A stretch of DNA of 58,573 bases. Source: Skeletonema tropicum. Taxonomy: Eukaryota > Bacillariophyta > Thalassiosirophyceae > Thalassiosirales > Thalassiosiraceae. This document shows positions 12,890-25,215 of this stretch, in pieces; the first letter of the stretch is position 1; every line of letters starts with the position of its first letter. The translations under genes and the position numbers were made by a program. Location: positions 1-58,573 of the forward strand of contig JAWZXG010000054.1 of assembly GCA_037178625.1 (NCBI GenBank). The letters run 5' to 3'. Below the pieces are notes generated by a model. It saw only the letters and a list, made by a program, of their open reading frames with translations. It had not been told where the DNA came from and searched no databases.

Positions 12890-15800
12890 TCATTCCATGA
12901 TAGAGTCCTCAATAATTTCGTTCCAATCAGGAAAATTTCCATCCTTGAAAACATTTCTCTTCTCATTTTCGGGGACATCATCAAACGACGTATATCCAAT
13001 GGATTGAAGGTGCGTCTTGATTCCGAAGTCAGTCAGGTACTTATTCAAAGGAACTCCATAACTGACTGAGTCAAACCCAGATTTCCAAGTGTGTTGAAAG
13101 TCAGAAATTATGTCTTGCAACAACTCATTCCTGTCTTTGTAAGAAACGTTCTTATTGGGGCGATTCCTGTACTTGCCCTCAAGGAATCGATTGTACAAGT
13201 TGTTGCTATTCTGTTCCATGACAGTCAAAGCAATGTACGCTGGTTTTTCTGCATCACTCATCAATAGCTTCATAGTGTTCTCCATCTTTCTCAAGTGTGT
13301 CTCGATTGGAAAACTGCCAGTAGGTACCATGAGGACTGTAGTCAACTTAGTCACTGGATAATTCGAACCCGTTGATCGTCTCTTGAGAATGTTGTCGGTG
13401 GAGTAATTTGATTCCTTGATGAACGTTTCAGTGAAACATTCGTACCAGCCAGGCATCGTGTCAGCAGCACGGGATGTATGTTTCCAGTAAGTCAGCAGAA
13501 TCGATCTGATATGCTCACCCTTCAGGTACCAGGCTCTACGCCCCATCTCAGTAAAGGTAATCAAATAAACTTGTTTACTCGACTTGTTGTGGGTGATTGG
13601 ACAAGACACTTCAACAGTAATCGGACTCAACGACGATTTCAGAGGAGATAATGTACCAGTCGTGACTGACGAAACATCTACGTTTGCCCATGCGCCACAG
13701 CCACCACCACCGCTACCACTACCACTCACAGTACTCACGCTATCCAATAACTCCATTCCGGTCAAATCACCTGACTTAAACTCACCTTTCACATCTTCAG
13801 CAGTAACAGTCGACGAAGAAGTTGCAGGAGTCGATACAATGTTGTTCTTCTCCATTTCCAACAATTTGATCCTTTTCAACAGAGCAGCGTTCTCTTGTGC
13901 TAGCCTGTCATCACTGCTGCGTTTACTGGGTTTGGTACCACCTTCGGACAACGATGTGGGTTTTCCAACCACCTTCTTCTTGACTGGAGTAGTAAAAAGA
14001 GACCTAGCGGTAATAAAATCACTAGCTTCTTCAATTTCTTCGCTTGTAGCATTGTTCATCTGGATAGAACCCACCTGCTGCTCAACAGTACGACTACCAC
14101 TCACTTTTTTGTAAGGATTCGCAACAAGCTTGTTATGCCTCAACACTACTCTTGCTACATTGCTGCGGACCGATGAATCATTTGAATTTGAATGCTCTGC
14201 AGTACCAACATCATCATCGATATGATCGTCATCGTCATGACCATCTTCACCATAATCAGAATTTGTCGAATCATTCCCCTCGATGTAAAAAGTCACACCA
14301 GCAACATTGTCACCGCCATCACCGAGGCGACAATCAGTAATAGTGCGGTCGATGAGTAGCCTGAAATAAACTTTTCTTGGACACTTTAGACCACCTGGAG
14401 CGAAGGACCCAATCCTCGTTTCGCTGCTTTCTCCATAAGTACCATCGGGTGGCAGCAGCAAACAAATTTCAATACAAATGATTGAGCTCAATACTTCGAA
14501 CAAAGTAAAATACCAGTCAATCGATCGATGTACTTTGTTGTATGAGTATTCGCATTCATCCATGAATTCTTCCATAACATTTTTGATACCAGGATAGAAG
14601 TCTTCATCCGAAGCTAAATCCATGAAGTCAGCGACGAACGACACCAATTTCTTCTCTGTGTTCAGAGCCACGTCTCCAACAACGTCAGCGAGTGCATGGA
14701 GGATTTTAAACGTGTTCCTTGGATCCAACGTTTTGCCAGTTGGTGCCTGAACATGATTCGCTCCAGCTGTATGGATTTGAGTCAATTGCATCTTCTCTGT
14801 CAATTTCGACATTGCCATATTATCAAAATTGTCAGTAACTGGAAATACTTCTTGATACTCTCTTACAACGAGTTGGCTGACTCGTTGTACTCCATCAGCG
14901 GCTGCAACTTGTGGATGTAAATCATCACTGTCAACGCCTGCATTAGAGTTGCCATTCGACTTGGACGAGGGAGGTGCTGCCTCGGTAATGTTCGATTTAG
15001 AAGAATGTGCTTTCGCAAGCTTCAAACTTTTGATAAGTTTGTTATCAGGGGATAGGTAATGGTGGTAAATTGAGCCGCGCGTTTTGCCACCCTTACGTTT
15101 CATACTCTTTCGTTTCCAACCATCAGAGAGATCGGGGTGGGTGTAATCGAGCCACTCATTCTCGCTGTGTACAAGGCAGTTGTGTTGTTAGATTTGATAA
15201 AATCGTGCAGTGAACGATTATATGAATCGATAAAAATAGTGCGTGGTGCAAAAGAGAACTCACAGGATAATTGAATCCGGAGAGGCCTTTTCACTTGAAG
15301 GACTCGGTTTAGACTTTCTCGCAACAGTTTCCTTCTCGGACAAATCCGGTTCATCATCTTCTTCTTCAACAGCTTCATCAGACGAGACCCAAAGATCCGT
15401 GTCGTCAATTACAAGATTCCCATTTGCATCACTGGTTCAAGGTTGAACATGGAAAAAAGAGCTGGTAAGTGAATGACAGACGGAATTTATAAAATAGAAC
15501 AATGAACAGTTTTGTAAAATATCCCTACGACAAACGAAGGTTATAGAGTACTCACAGATATTGGTCACATTTTACAGTGTACACCGGCTTGGTTGATCGT
15601 TCGCTCTTAGCAATAGATACGAACATTAAGAAGTTGACCACAATGGGCACCAGTTCAAATTGTTCTAGAGTATCAGTTTCACCAACTGGGACATCTGGGT
15701 AACATTTACGCAGTTCGCTCAGGATGTACTTGATTGATTTAAGTCGAAAGACACTCAAAGCATGATGAAGGAGGTCCTTCCGCTCCATCTCGGCGGGTTC

Positions 15801-16076
15801 AAACCACTCGCTTAATCCAGCAGACGCTAGCAGCAAGAAGATACGATCGTCGGTACGCACTAAAGGTCAGTTAATGTCGGATACACTCAGTCCAATGACA
15901 GGAGCGGATGGATTTACCGCCGTCTTGCAGATAGACGATGTTATGTCGACAAATGATCTCGCAAGATCCTTCTCAGTCGAGCCGCTATCACCATCGCTCC
16001 TTTTCCTGACAGAACGGAAGCCCTTACCATTTCTACCAACGGTTGATATAACTGTATTGGTGTTGCCAAACTTCAT
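12890..16076 (-). CDS. Four-exon gene for ~931-aa nuclear-type protein with MBD/TAM-like motif
   Basis: Proposed exons on the minus strand are 16076-16028, 15859-15556, 15431-15264 and 15164-12890. Introns start GTAAGG, GTGAGT and GTGAGT and end TAG, CAG and CAG; their phases (1, 2, 2) agree and the total is 932 codons. Residues ~175-222 resemble a methyl-CpG-binding (MBD/TAM) fold: DGWKRK, then a basic GGKTRG segment, then YHHYLSPDNK, matching the family pattern GW..R......GK...YYSPDGK. Upstream lies an acidic stretch (EAVEEEDDEPD). The middle is low-complexity (SNSNDSS, GSGSGGGGCG) with a short coiled-coil-like segment (QENAALLKRIKLLEMEKNN). The C-terminal ~230 residues look globular but are not recognised. 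MBD proteins bind (often methylated) DNA; binding here is inference. Exon 1 and the start are the weakest part. The gene is head-to-head with the plus-strand gene at 16711. Confidence 0.7.
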
Positions 16077-16710
16077 TATAAATTCGAACGGAATAAGCTA
16101 TGATGATGTAAAAGATGCAGAGCAAAATTTATGAATTTATGAACGAACGGACGCAACTGACATTACCAGCGTTGAACGCACCGGCAAAATAATCGACAGG
16201 GAACAATGCTTTCAATATGCAACCACGTCATATAGTAAAGGAGTTCCTTCGTGTGATACATTGGCGACAAAAGATCTAGTTTTCCAACACTTCAACAGCA
16301 ACTATGTCAAGATTCGTTCAACAACACGTATGTAATGACGTACTGAACAGCTACGTAGCGAAAGTACTGCAGATATTCAAAAGTAAACACGTCGGCTCCC
16401 ATCGACAGCGTCAATCTAGACTTGTATCAAATATCGAATTACAGATAAGGCAATTGAAACAGTGTAGATATAAGGCGTTTAGTAGGGAAAAAATTGGGAA
16501 GACGCATTAGCACTGACCTGATCAACAGATGGAGAAGCTGACGTAGGCCTCAAAAAACTGATTACTAGTTCCTATGGTAGGATAAAATACACACGTACTT
16601 GGATTATATCTTGTGGAATAAGTGGGTGACGGGGATGCACCCCAAAGGTAACAAATGAAAGATGGCTAAATTGTACATAATTGTCCATAATCACGCGAAT
16701 TTATGTGGGG
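16077..16710. promoter_or_regulatory. Shared divergent promoter region
   Basis: About 630 bp separate the proposed starts of two oppositely transcribed multi-exon genes, so both promoters and 5' UTRs must lie here. I see no defined TATA box or operator. Short open stretches occur but lack splice or coding support. The two genes may be co-regulated; this is inference from geometry only. Confidence 0.45.
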
Positions 16711-19700
16711 ATGGAAGGGGGGAAAACAAAAGAAGCGAAGTTGAAGATCGATAAGCTCCAAGCAGCAAAAAAGGCAACTCATCTCCACAAAGCACTTGGT
16801 AACGTACATAGACACATCCATCAAAAAGACGGCAACAAAAACAGCATGATCACCTCACGTTGTGCAAGTATGGATAGAACTGATTCAACCACTGACTCTA
16901 CGGACGCAAACAGCACCAACGATGCGAACAAATCAACGGACGCAAACAGCACCAACGATGCGACGAAGTCAACTGCTCGCAAAGAGGTCATCACGCCGGG
17001 CAAGAATTCATCAAACTCATCACAAGATGCCATCGACGGAGTTACAACCACTGAATATATGGTCACCCCTGAGAGAGACACGACAATTGATGTACCGACA
17101 ACGAAGAACTCCGGTGAAGATCGAGCTGAGGACAACAACATGGCAACTAATCCCAGCTCGACAGTGAAATTGAGTCATACCGACACGACAATGGATGTGA
17201 ACACCGGTGGAGATCGAGCTGAGAACTACATCACAGAAACTAATCCCGGCTCGACAGTGAAATTGAGTCCTACCGTCCTTGCTTGTTTAGCTTGGGTCAG
17301 CAAGAAAGGCAAATTAGTAGCGGAGAATGTGAATCAAGCGGTACCAGATCAGAACAAGCTCAACGGGCTTCTGACATTGGCATCACGAGGTAAATCGGGC
17401 AATTACAATGCACTTAACGACTCGCAAATGCATCTCCACTTGAGTAAAAAGCCATTGGCTAATAGCGGTGATGTAGAAGAACAGGTAAGTTGGTATCATA
17501 CAAAATCGTTCAGTGTGCAATTTTGTGAATATCGATACATGGATCCATTGCTGAAGTCACGTTTGATTGAAGCTGCACAATTTGCAAAATCGATCAGTGT
17601 GCAATTTTATAAATAATGATTCATGGATCGATTGCTGGACTCAAAACTCACACTTGATTGTTGCTACTCCTCGTACATGAAAGGAAAAGACAATCCCAGT
17701 CGATGCAATGAAAATGTCTTTGAATGCAACCAGCAGTGGAGCGGCTGATGTGGCTTATGGATTGCCTTTCACGGCTTTGGACGTGCTGCAACGACTAGTA
17801 GAGGTACTGAATAGCGATGATGAAGCTGATAAAGCAGCAAGAAGCGAAGTAACAGATGCATTGACTGCTAACGTTACGACTGTGAAAGGTCAAAAGAAGC
17901 TATTGAACATTGCAAGAAAGTATGGATGGATGGATGAGACACACGAACAGGTCCAACTAGCAAAAGAAGATGGAGCCGTGGGGTTTGGACATTTCCATAC
18001 TGCGTTCACTTCAGCATTGAGATTCTACGTGACAGCAGTTGAAGGCAATCACCGCCTGTTAGTATTATTGGCAGCGCTGTTGCGATGCAAGGTAGAGAGA
18101 GATTCAGTGTTCAAACCAAGCAGTCCAGGTGATGAGACGTTCCTAACAACATCATTCATAGGAAGGGAAGAGAACGAGAATGGAAATGAGGACGTCATGG
18201 AAGAGGCTTTTGCTAGATTGAACAGTTCCGACAAAGATGAAAGATCTACAGCAATTTTGAGCCACCTCTTAGATGTACACATTACTGTGGCGAAGAAGAC
18301 CGCTACCAAAACTTTCACAGCGAGTGCACTGTCAGAGAAGCTACTACATGAGAGAAGCGTGGAAATGAGCTCGAAGAAGATCAATTCAACGTTAGCGAAT
18401 AAGTACCGAAATGTCTGTAAGCATGATGGTGTGGTGAGAGACCGTGCGGAAGATATTACTAATGCCATTGGTAGAGACAGTGTGTTGGTCTATCAAAGCA
18501 AAGAAGTAAAGATTGCAGGTGTTAAAGCGCGAGCGAAAAGAAATGTGAAAGAGTTTCAAGATGATCCAAGCAACAGCCTACCACCGTTCGTTGATTACTA
18601 CACCAATCCAATTGAAAACTACGCGCAATTGCAAAAAGAAGTACAGTTGGCAGTTGGAAGAGGACAAAATGAGACAGTCAAACTGCCTGTCAATTTGACG
18701 TTGAGAAATTTCGGATATGCAGGAAACAAGGCGAACATTATTGAAATCAACAAGAGAATCATGTTACCACTCATGCTAGCAATGCAGGGAGCTGGCGGAA
18801 CTGGCGGAAAGCAAGTACTGACGGTAAAGCAGATCGGAGCAATGATCGCAGGCGGTATTTGTGCGCCAAGACCAGCAATCCCAAGTGTTGATGGTCCAAA
18901 GAAGGATGATGATGGACATTACAACGACACGCCTGCACTTTTCTCCGCTACATCTGAAGGGATCATGGTTACTAGTTCGTTGGCGCTTGTGTACATAATC
19001 GAATCAGCCAAACTGTGCGACTCATCCGACTTACTGGAGAAAACTTTCGACGCTTTCAGCATCATGGCACAAACTGAGGAGAGTGCGAATGAGTTGAACT
19101 TGAGAATTGGTAAGACTCGAAATGACTTGTACCATCTCATTTCTACATTTTTGCTCGTTGTATTTCGACTAACAAGTTTCGCTTCTCTGTAATCAAGCGA
19201 AATGTTTCGCGTTGATTAGTGTTGCATCAAAGGAAATAGCAGATGTCCTGAGCAAATTGACGGAATCAGAAGGCGGTGTAGAGCGAACTGTGTCTAAAGG
19301 AGCACTCACCTACATGGTGCAAATGCATCTAGTACAAGAGTACATGCGTCTTATTGCTTTGCTCGGAGCGGGCAAAAGAGTTAGTGAGGAACTATTAAGC
19401 TCTGAAAATAAGGATTTTGTCGGTGACCCTATCAGGAACTTTTTGATCGAATGGAACAACAGTGAGCAGACCTCAAGTGTCGATAGTCAACAACTGGCGA
19501 AAGACGTAGTTGAAGCCGCCAGAGTTGTAAATGAGTCGAGTGACGGAAAAGGTGGAAGAAAGTCCAGACAACTGACAAAGGGAAGAGATGTGCTTAAAAT
19601 CGTAACAGCGGCTGGCGATATGACACCAGTTGAGGCCATTATCTATATCTTCTGTTGGAATGTATTGCGAGCAGTGGACGAAGCAGACAACGACGCTGTA

Positions 19701-20546
19701 AAGCTCAAAGCCTATTTCTACGCAAACTCGCGTTTCACAACGACGACCAACTCAGTGAAAGAATCCAATCCGTTGATGAAAGTTGCAGTGATTGATGGTG
19801 CACGAACCGTCTCGAGAATTGAGTCACCAAACGAATTTGAGCTAACAGGATCCGTTTCAACGCTAAGACATCTCGGAAAATTGTTCAGTGGAGGTGCGTC
19901 TATTCAATCGAAGCTCATCCAGACGTACACAATTCAAAAGAAACCTTCACAGGAAGACTCATCTAGCAAGAAAAAGAAAAGAAAGAAAGATGACAGCAAC
20001 GAAAAGAAGAATGAGAAACCAGGAAGTGGCAACAAGGGAGCAACAACTGATACGGAGGAGAGCAATGCAAAGAAGCAACGTACTGATTCTTGTGCAGACA
20101 AAACGATCGTGACGCAACGGTCAGGTAATACGACACAGTACACACGCGACGGATTAGAAAACAAGGAGGAATTGTTATCTAGACTCTCAGAAGCAGTGGA
20201 GAAAGTTGGAGGTGGTGTATTGGCTCAATCATTGAAGGAAAAGATTACAAGAGCCGTTTTGCCTATCATCCAAGATTATGTGAATTCGGAACATGCAATT
20301 AATAAGCTGATTGCAGAAGACGATGTCCATGCCACGTTAGAAACAACATTCGAAGGAGTTGACGGATTTGATGTGGGGAAGCCATATGATGAAACTGGAT
20401 TCTTTGAGGTTATCTACTCGGCGTGGCGAAACGTGAAATGGAGAGAGAAGAATGACAAGAACAAGATCAACTTAAAAAGGAAATTGAACTCAGCGGAGCA
20501 TGAGACATGGGTGAAGTGGGAGAAGGACTTGGATGACGAAGATTAA
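16711..20546 (+). CDS. Three-exon gene for ~1180-aa protein with VEGNHR motif
   Basis: Proposed exons are 16711-17484, 17690-19109 and 19198-20546. Introns are GTAAGT...AAG (205 bp, phase 0) and GTAAGA...AAG (88 bp, phase 1), and the sum is exactly 1181 codons. The N-terminus is basic, then Ser/Thr/Asp-rich with short DANSTNDA-type repeats (~residues 60-95). At ~375-380 the segment VEGNHR followed by LLVLLAALL resembles the G-x-H-R motif of ParB-like and DGQHR-type proteins; that comparison is weak and functional transfer is not justified. Residues around 970-1030 are a strong nuclear-localisation-like block (KKKKRKK, then KKNEK, then AKKQR), and the C-terminus is again charged. ATG 16711 was chosen because the upstream in-frame start would be TTG. 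No enzyme family is recognised. The divergent neighbour encodes the MBD-like protein, suggesting a chromatin or mobile-element context. Confidence 0.72.
17501..17664 (+). repeat. Two-copy tandem duplication inside intron 1
   Basis: Positions 17501-17572 and 17585-17664 share the order aaaatcg(t/a)tcagtgtgcaa, then atggatc(c/g)attgctg, then a cttgattg-like end, at a spacing of about 84 bp. The first copy keeps the reading frame of exon 1 open across the splice donor; the second ends it. Confidence 0.7.
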
Positions 20547-20970
20547 TAGAAGAGGTGGTATGGGAGTGAGCGACGGAGCGAGAGATTTGATGTGTGAGCA
20601 GTCGCTGCTCTATTGATATTATGGAAATTAATACAATAGCTGCAGCGATGAAACTTGACGGATAGCTGCGCCATGACATAGCGCTTATGTCATTTATAAA
20701 TTTATGCTACCGTACGGACGGGTTTGTTTGTTATGGCATCTTGTGTCTCTCTAGTGGAAGCGTCGGCCATGTCGATAGTTCGAGTTGAGCAGGTGTGGTC
20801 TGAGGTAGGAGAACCAGATTGGTCAAATTTGGTAAAAGAGCTAATACAGTGGAAAAAAGCTAGTAGTAGCCTTTGGAATTATGAGTAGTCACGTTTGGCA
20901 ATATGAGTAGTCCCGTTGGCAAGATGAGTAATTTGTAGCTCAAAATGCCAAAAAAAAAGCAATTTGTTTA
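20547..20970. other. 3' flank of plus-strand gene up to satellite junction
   Basis: There is no supported gene here. It holds a near-palindrome (atgacat/atgtcat arms, 20673-20693) and, just before the satellite, three degenerate copies of ttggcaa.atgagta (about 20877-20935). The first 595-bp repeat sequence begins at 20971, in the middle of a unit. Confidence 0.6.
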
Positions 20971-23900
20971 GGCTCAGGCTCTTCTCGATCACACGGTTGC
21001 GACAACTGCAACAACCAAAAGCCCGCACCCGCAGCGAAATGATAAAAGTGATATGGATATGGCCGGCAGTTCTCCAAATAATGTCTCGCGCTCCTCTCCA
21101 CAACTACACAGCGTTGATGTGAAACCAAATAATTATAATTATCAAACGAGTCAACAGCAGCAGCAACATCAACAACAACATCTGACGAATAACAATCATC
21201 ATTATATATCACGCAATGCTACAAAAATCATCAAGGGTGAAATTCATAACGTTTGTCTCACCATGCGATCTGATCCTCGCTATTATATAAGTAGAAGTAC
21301 TTCGAACAACTCCTCTTCCGATGGAGGTGATACAGCAGCAATGATGAGAAGAAGTCGATAGATTCGAATATGAAGATTGTCACCCTCCATTCCCTGGCAA
21401 TCGACCTACTCATATACCTACACGCAGGCCCATCGAGTTCGCCATTTTAGCAGTGCATTGTGCATTGTTCATTCACTGCGCTGATCTCTAGATAAACCCT
21501 TCTTGTCAACACGCACAAATTATTGCAATGCATCCGCCGACAACATGTTCGTCCTACTCATCTCAGGCTCTTCTCGATCACACGGTTGCGACAACTGCAA
21601 CAACCAAAAGCCCGCACCCGCAGCGAAATGATAAAAGTGATATGGATATGGCCGGCAGTTCTCCAAATGATGTCTCGCGCTCCTCTCCACAACTACACAG
21701 CGTTGATGTGAAACCAAATAATTATAATTATCAAACGAGTCAACAGCAGCAGCAACAACAACAACAACATCTGACGAATAACAATCATCATTATATATCA
21801 CGCAATGCTACAAAAATCATCAAGGGTGAAATTCATAACGTTTGTCTCACCATGCGATCTGATCCTCGCTATTATATAAGTAGAAGTACTTCGAACAACT
21901 CCTCTTCCGATGGAGGTGATACAGCAGCAATGATGAGAAGAAGTCGATAGATTCGAATATGAAGATTGTCACCCTCCATTCCCTGGCAATCGACCTACTC
22001 ATATACCTACACGCAGGCCCATCGAGTTCGCCATTTTAGCAGTGCATTGTGCATTGTTCATTCACTGCGCTGATCTCTAGATAAACCCTTCTTGTCAACA
22101 CGCACAAATTATTGCAATGCATCCGCCGACAACATGTTCGTCCTACTCATCTCAGGCTCAGGCTCTTCTCGATCACACGGTTGCGACAACTGCAACAACC
22201 AAAAGCCCGCACCCGCAGCGAAATGATAAAAGTGATATGGATATGGCCGGCAGTTCTCCAAATAATGTCTCGCGCTCCTCTCCACAACTACACAGCGTTG
22301 ATGTGAAACCAAATAATTATCAAACGAGTCAACAGCAGCAGCAACAACAACAACAACATCTGACGAATAACAATCATCATTATATATCACGCAATGCTAC
22401 AAAAATCATCAAGGGTGAAATTCATAACGTTTGTCTCACCATGCAATCTGATCCTCGCTATTATATAAGTAGAAGTACTTCGAACAACTCCTCTTCCGAT
22501 GGAGGTGATACAGCAGCAATGATGAGAAGAAGTCGATAGATTCGAATATGAAGATTGTCACCCTCCATTCCCTGGCAATCGACCTACTCATATACCTACA
22601 CGCAGGCCCATCGAGTTCGCCATTTTAGCATTGCATTGTGCATTGTTCATTCACTGCGCTGATCTCTAGATAAACCCTTCTTGTCAACACGCACAAATTA
22701 TTGCAATGCATCCGCCGACAACATGTTCGTCCTACTCATCTCAGGCTCAGGCTCTTCTCGATCACACGGTTGCGACAACTGCAACAATCAAAAGCCCGCA
22801 GCGAAATGATAAAAGTGATATGGATATGGCCGGCAGTTCTCCAAATGATGTCTCGCGCTCCTCTCCACAACTACACAGCGTTGATGTGAAACCAAATAAT
22901 TATAATTATCAAACGAGTCAACAGCAGCAGCAGCAACAACAACAACATCTGACGAATAACAATCATCATTATATATCACGCAATGCTACAAAAATCATCA
23001 AGGGTGAAATTCATAACGTTTGTCTCACCATGCAATCTGATCCTCGCTATTATATAAGTAGAAGTACTTCGAACAACTCCTCTTCCGATGGAGGTGATAC
23101 AGCAGCAATGATGAGAAGAAGTCGATAGATTCGAATATGAAGATTGTCACCCTCCATTCCCTGGCAATCGACCTACTCATATACCTACACGCAGGCCCAT
23201 CGAGTTCGCCATTTTAGCATTGCATTGTGCATTGTTCATTCACTGCGCTGATCTCTAGATAAACCCTTCTTGTCAACACGCACAAATTATTGCAATGCAT
23301 CCGCCGACAACATGTTCGTCCTACTCATCTCAGGCTCAGGCTCTTCTCGATCACACGGTTGCGACAACTGCAACAATCAAAAGCCCGCAGCGAAATGATA
23401 AAAGTGATATGGATATGGCCGGCAGTTCTCCAAATGATGTCTCGCGCTCCTCTCCACAACTACACAGCGTTGATGTGAAACCAAATAATTATAATTATCA
23501 AACGAGTCAACAGCAGCAGCAACAACAACAACAACATCTGACGAATAACAATCATCATTATATATCACGCAATGCTACAAAAATCATCAAGGGTGAAATT
23601 CATAACGTTTGTCTCACCATGCAATCTGATCCTCGCTATTATATAAGTAGAAGTACTTCGAACAACTCCTCTTCCGATGGAGGTGATACAGCAGCAATGA
23701 TGAGAAGAAGTCGATAGATTCGAATATGAAGATTGTCACCCTCCATTCCCTGGCAATCGACCTACTCATATACCTACACGCAGGCCCATCGAGTTCGCCA
23801 TTTTAGCATTGCATTGTGCATTGTTCATTCACTGCGCTGATCTCTAGATAAACCCTTCTTGTCAACACGCACAAATTATTGCAATGCATCCGCCGACAAC

Positions 23901-24936
23901 ATGTTCGTCCTACTCATCTCAGGCTCAGGCTCTTCTCGATCACACGGTTGCGACAACTGCAACAATCAAAAGCCCCGCAGCGAAATGATAAAAGTGATAT
24001 GGATATGGCCGGCAGTTCTCCAAATAATGTCTCGCGCTCCTCTCCACAACTACACAGCGTTGATGTGAAACCAAATAATTATAATTATCAAACGAGTCAA
24101 CAGCAGCAGCAACAACAACAACAACAACATCTGACGAATAACAATCATCATTATATATCACGCAATGCTACAAAAATCATCAAGGGTGAAATTCATAACG
24201 TTTGTCTCACCATGCGATCTGATCCTCGCTATTATATAAGTAGAAGTACTTCGAACAACTCCTCTTCCGATGGAGGTGATACAGCAGCAATGATGAGAAG
24301 AAGTCGATAGATTCGAATATGAAGATTGTCACCCTCCATTCCCTGGCAATCGACCTACTCATATACCTACACGCAGGCCCATCGAGTTCGCCATTTTAGC
24401 ATTGCATTGTGCATTGTTCATTCACTGCGCTGATCTCTAGATAAACCCTTCTTGTCAACACGCACAAATTATTGCAATGCATCCGCCGACAACATGTTCG
24501 TCCTACTCATCTCAGGCTCAGGCTCTTCTCGATCACACGGTTGCGACAACTGCAACAACCAAAAGCCCGCACCCGCAGCGAAATGATAAAAGTGATATGG
24601 ATATGGCCGGCAGTTCTCCAAATAATGTCTCGCGCTCCTCTCCACAACTACACAGCGTTGATGTGAAACCAAATAATTATAATTATCAAACGAGTCAACA
24701 GCAGCAGCAACAACAACAACAACAACATCTGATGAATAACAATCAACATTGTACCTAAGCAGGTCCAGATTATACTCGTGTAGATATCTAATCTGATTAA
24801 TTTTGTATTTATTTATCGATCTGATCCTCGCTATTATATAAGTAGAAGTACTCCGAACAACCCCTCTTCCGATGGAGGTGATACAGCAGCAATGATGAGA
24901 AGAAGTCGATAGATTCGAATATGAAGATTGTCACCT
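20971..24936. repeat. 595-bp satellite, block A (about 6.5 units)
   Basis: Head-to-tail copies of a 589-595 bp unit, entered mid-unit at 20971. Equivalent ATGs lie at 21528, 22117, 22706, 23295, 23884 and 24477. Copies are nearly identical; differences are (CAA)n length, a 6-bp aggctc repeat, a 6-bp cacccg presence/absence, aattataattat versus aattat, and a few point changes. The last copy degenerates at about 24750, is replaced by 24751-24814 of unrelated sequence, then resumes at 24815-24936 with the unit's tail (gatctgatcctcgctattat onward) before ending. This block has three consecutive 589-bp units (22117, 22706, 23295), suggesting local amplification. Confidence 0.96.
21528..21950 (+). 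CDS. Representative polyQ ORF of the 595-bp satellite unit (coding status unproven)
   Basis: Most units carry an open frame of 140-143 codons starting ATGCATCCGCCG and ending in a basic MMRRSR tail before TAG. It encodes a Ser/Asn/Gln/His-rich polypeptide with a run of 9-10 glutamines near its middle and no recognisable domain, signal peptide or membrane segment. Full-length copies start at 21528, 22117, 22706, 23295, 42363, 42955, 43553, 44148, 45333, 45928, 50507, 51693, 52285, 52883, 53481, 54076, 55264, 55859, 56454 and 57645. Copies at 23884, 44743, 51102, 54668 and 57049 carry 1-2 nt frameshifts, 24477 is truncated, 46523 is cut by a transposon, and 58240 runs off the window. Point differences between copies (N/D, R/Q, T/I, Q/P, S/N) are mostly amino-acid changing, which argues against strong selection on the protein. 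Confidence 0.3.
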   Translation: MHPPTTCSSYSSQALLDHTVATTATTKSPHPQRNDKSDMDMAGSSPNDVSRSSPQLHSVDVKPNNYNYQTSQQQQQQQQQHLTNNNHHYISRNATKIIKGEIHNVCLTMRSDPRYYISRSTSNNSSSDGGDTAAMMRRSR

Positions 24937-25072
24937 GTATATTAGTGAGATTACGAAATTTACATGATTCGTTTAGTGTTATGGAAGTGGATGGCATCTT
25001 TTCCTTGTCGAGCAATACTGCTGTTCTTCAGGATCATCTCAATTTTTTGTCTTCCAAGCTCCACGCCGCTCT
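24937..25072. other. Spacer with no identified feature
   Basis: Short AT-rich spacer after satellite block A. No gene is supported; the frames here are short and have no splice or composition support. Confidence 0.4.
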
Positions 25073-25215
25073 TGTGTGAAAGCACAAGAATAGACACTCA
25101 CGTTGATCTCTCTTTTGGTAATGAACGAAGGAATTCACCACACAACTGGCCGTTGGCCGCAGTGCTTGGAAAGATATGAGGACATCTCTCAATAACAACA
25201 TCACGTTTGGATTCT
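25073..25215 (+). repeat. Dispersed repeat, copy 1 of 3
   Basis: Begins tgtgtgaaagcacaagaata, continues gacactcacgttgatctctc, ttttggtaatgaacgaagga and cagtgcttggaaagata, then runs on into a tcacgtttggattcttctcc-like end. Copies 2 and 3 lie at 26919-27025 and 32142-32295. No coding potential or terminal repeats seen. Confidence 0.85.

Noticed and set aside
13584..14114. 176-codon plus-strand frame opposite the MBD-like gene
   Set aside because: It is the shadow of exon 4, which has splice-consistent neighbours and a better composition.
12300..20970. The two-gene island as a transposon with terminal inverted repeats
   Set aside because: Comparing the two flanks by eye gave no shared inverted or direct terminal sequence and no target duplication.
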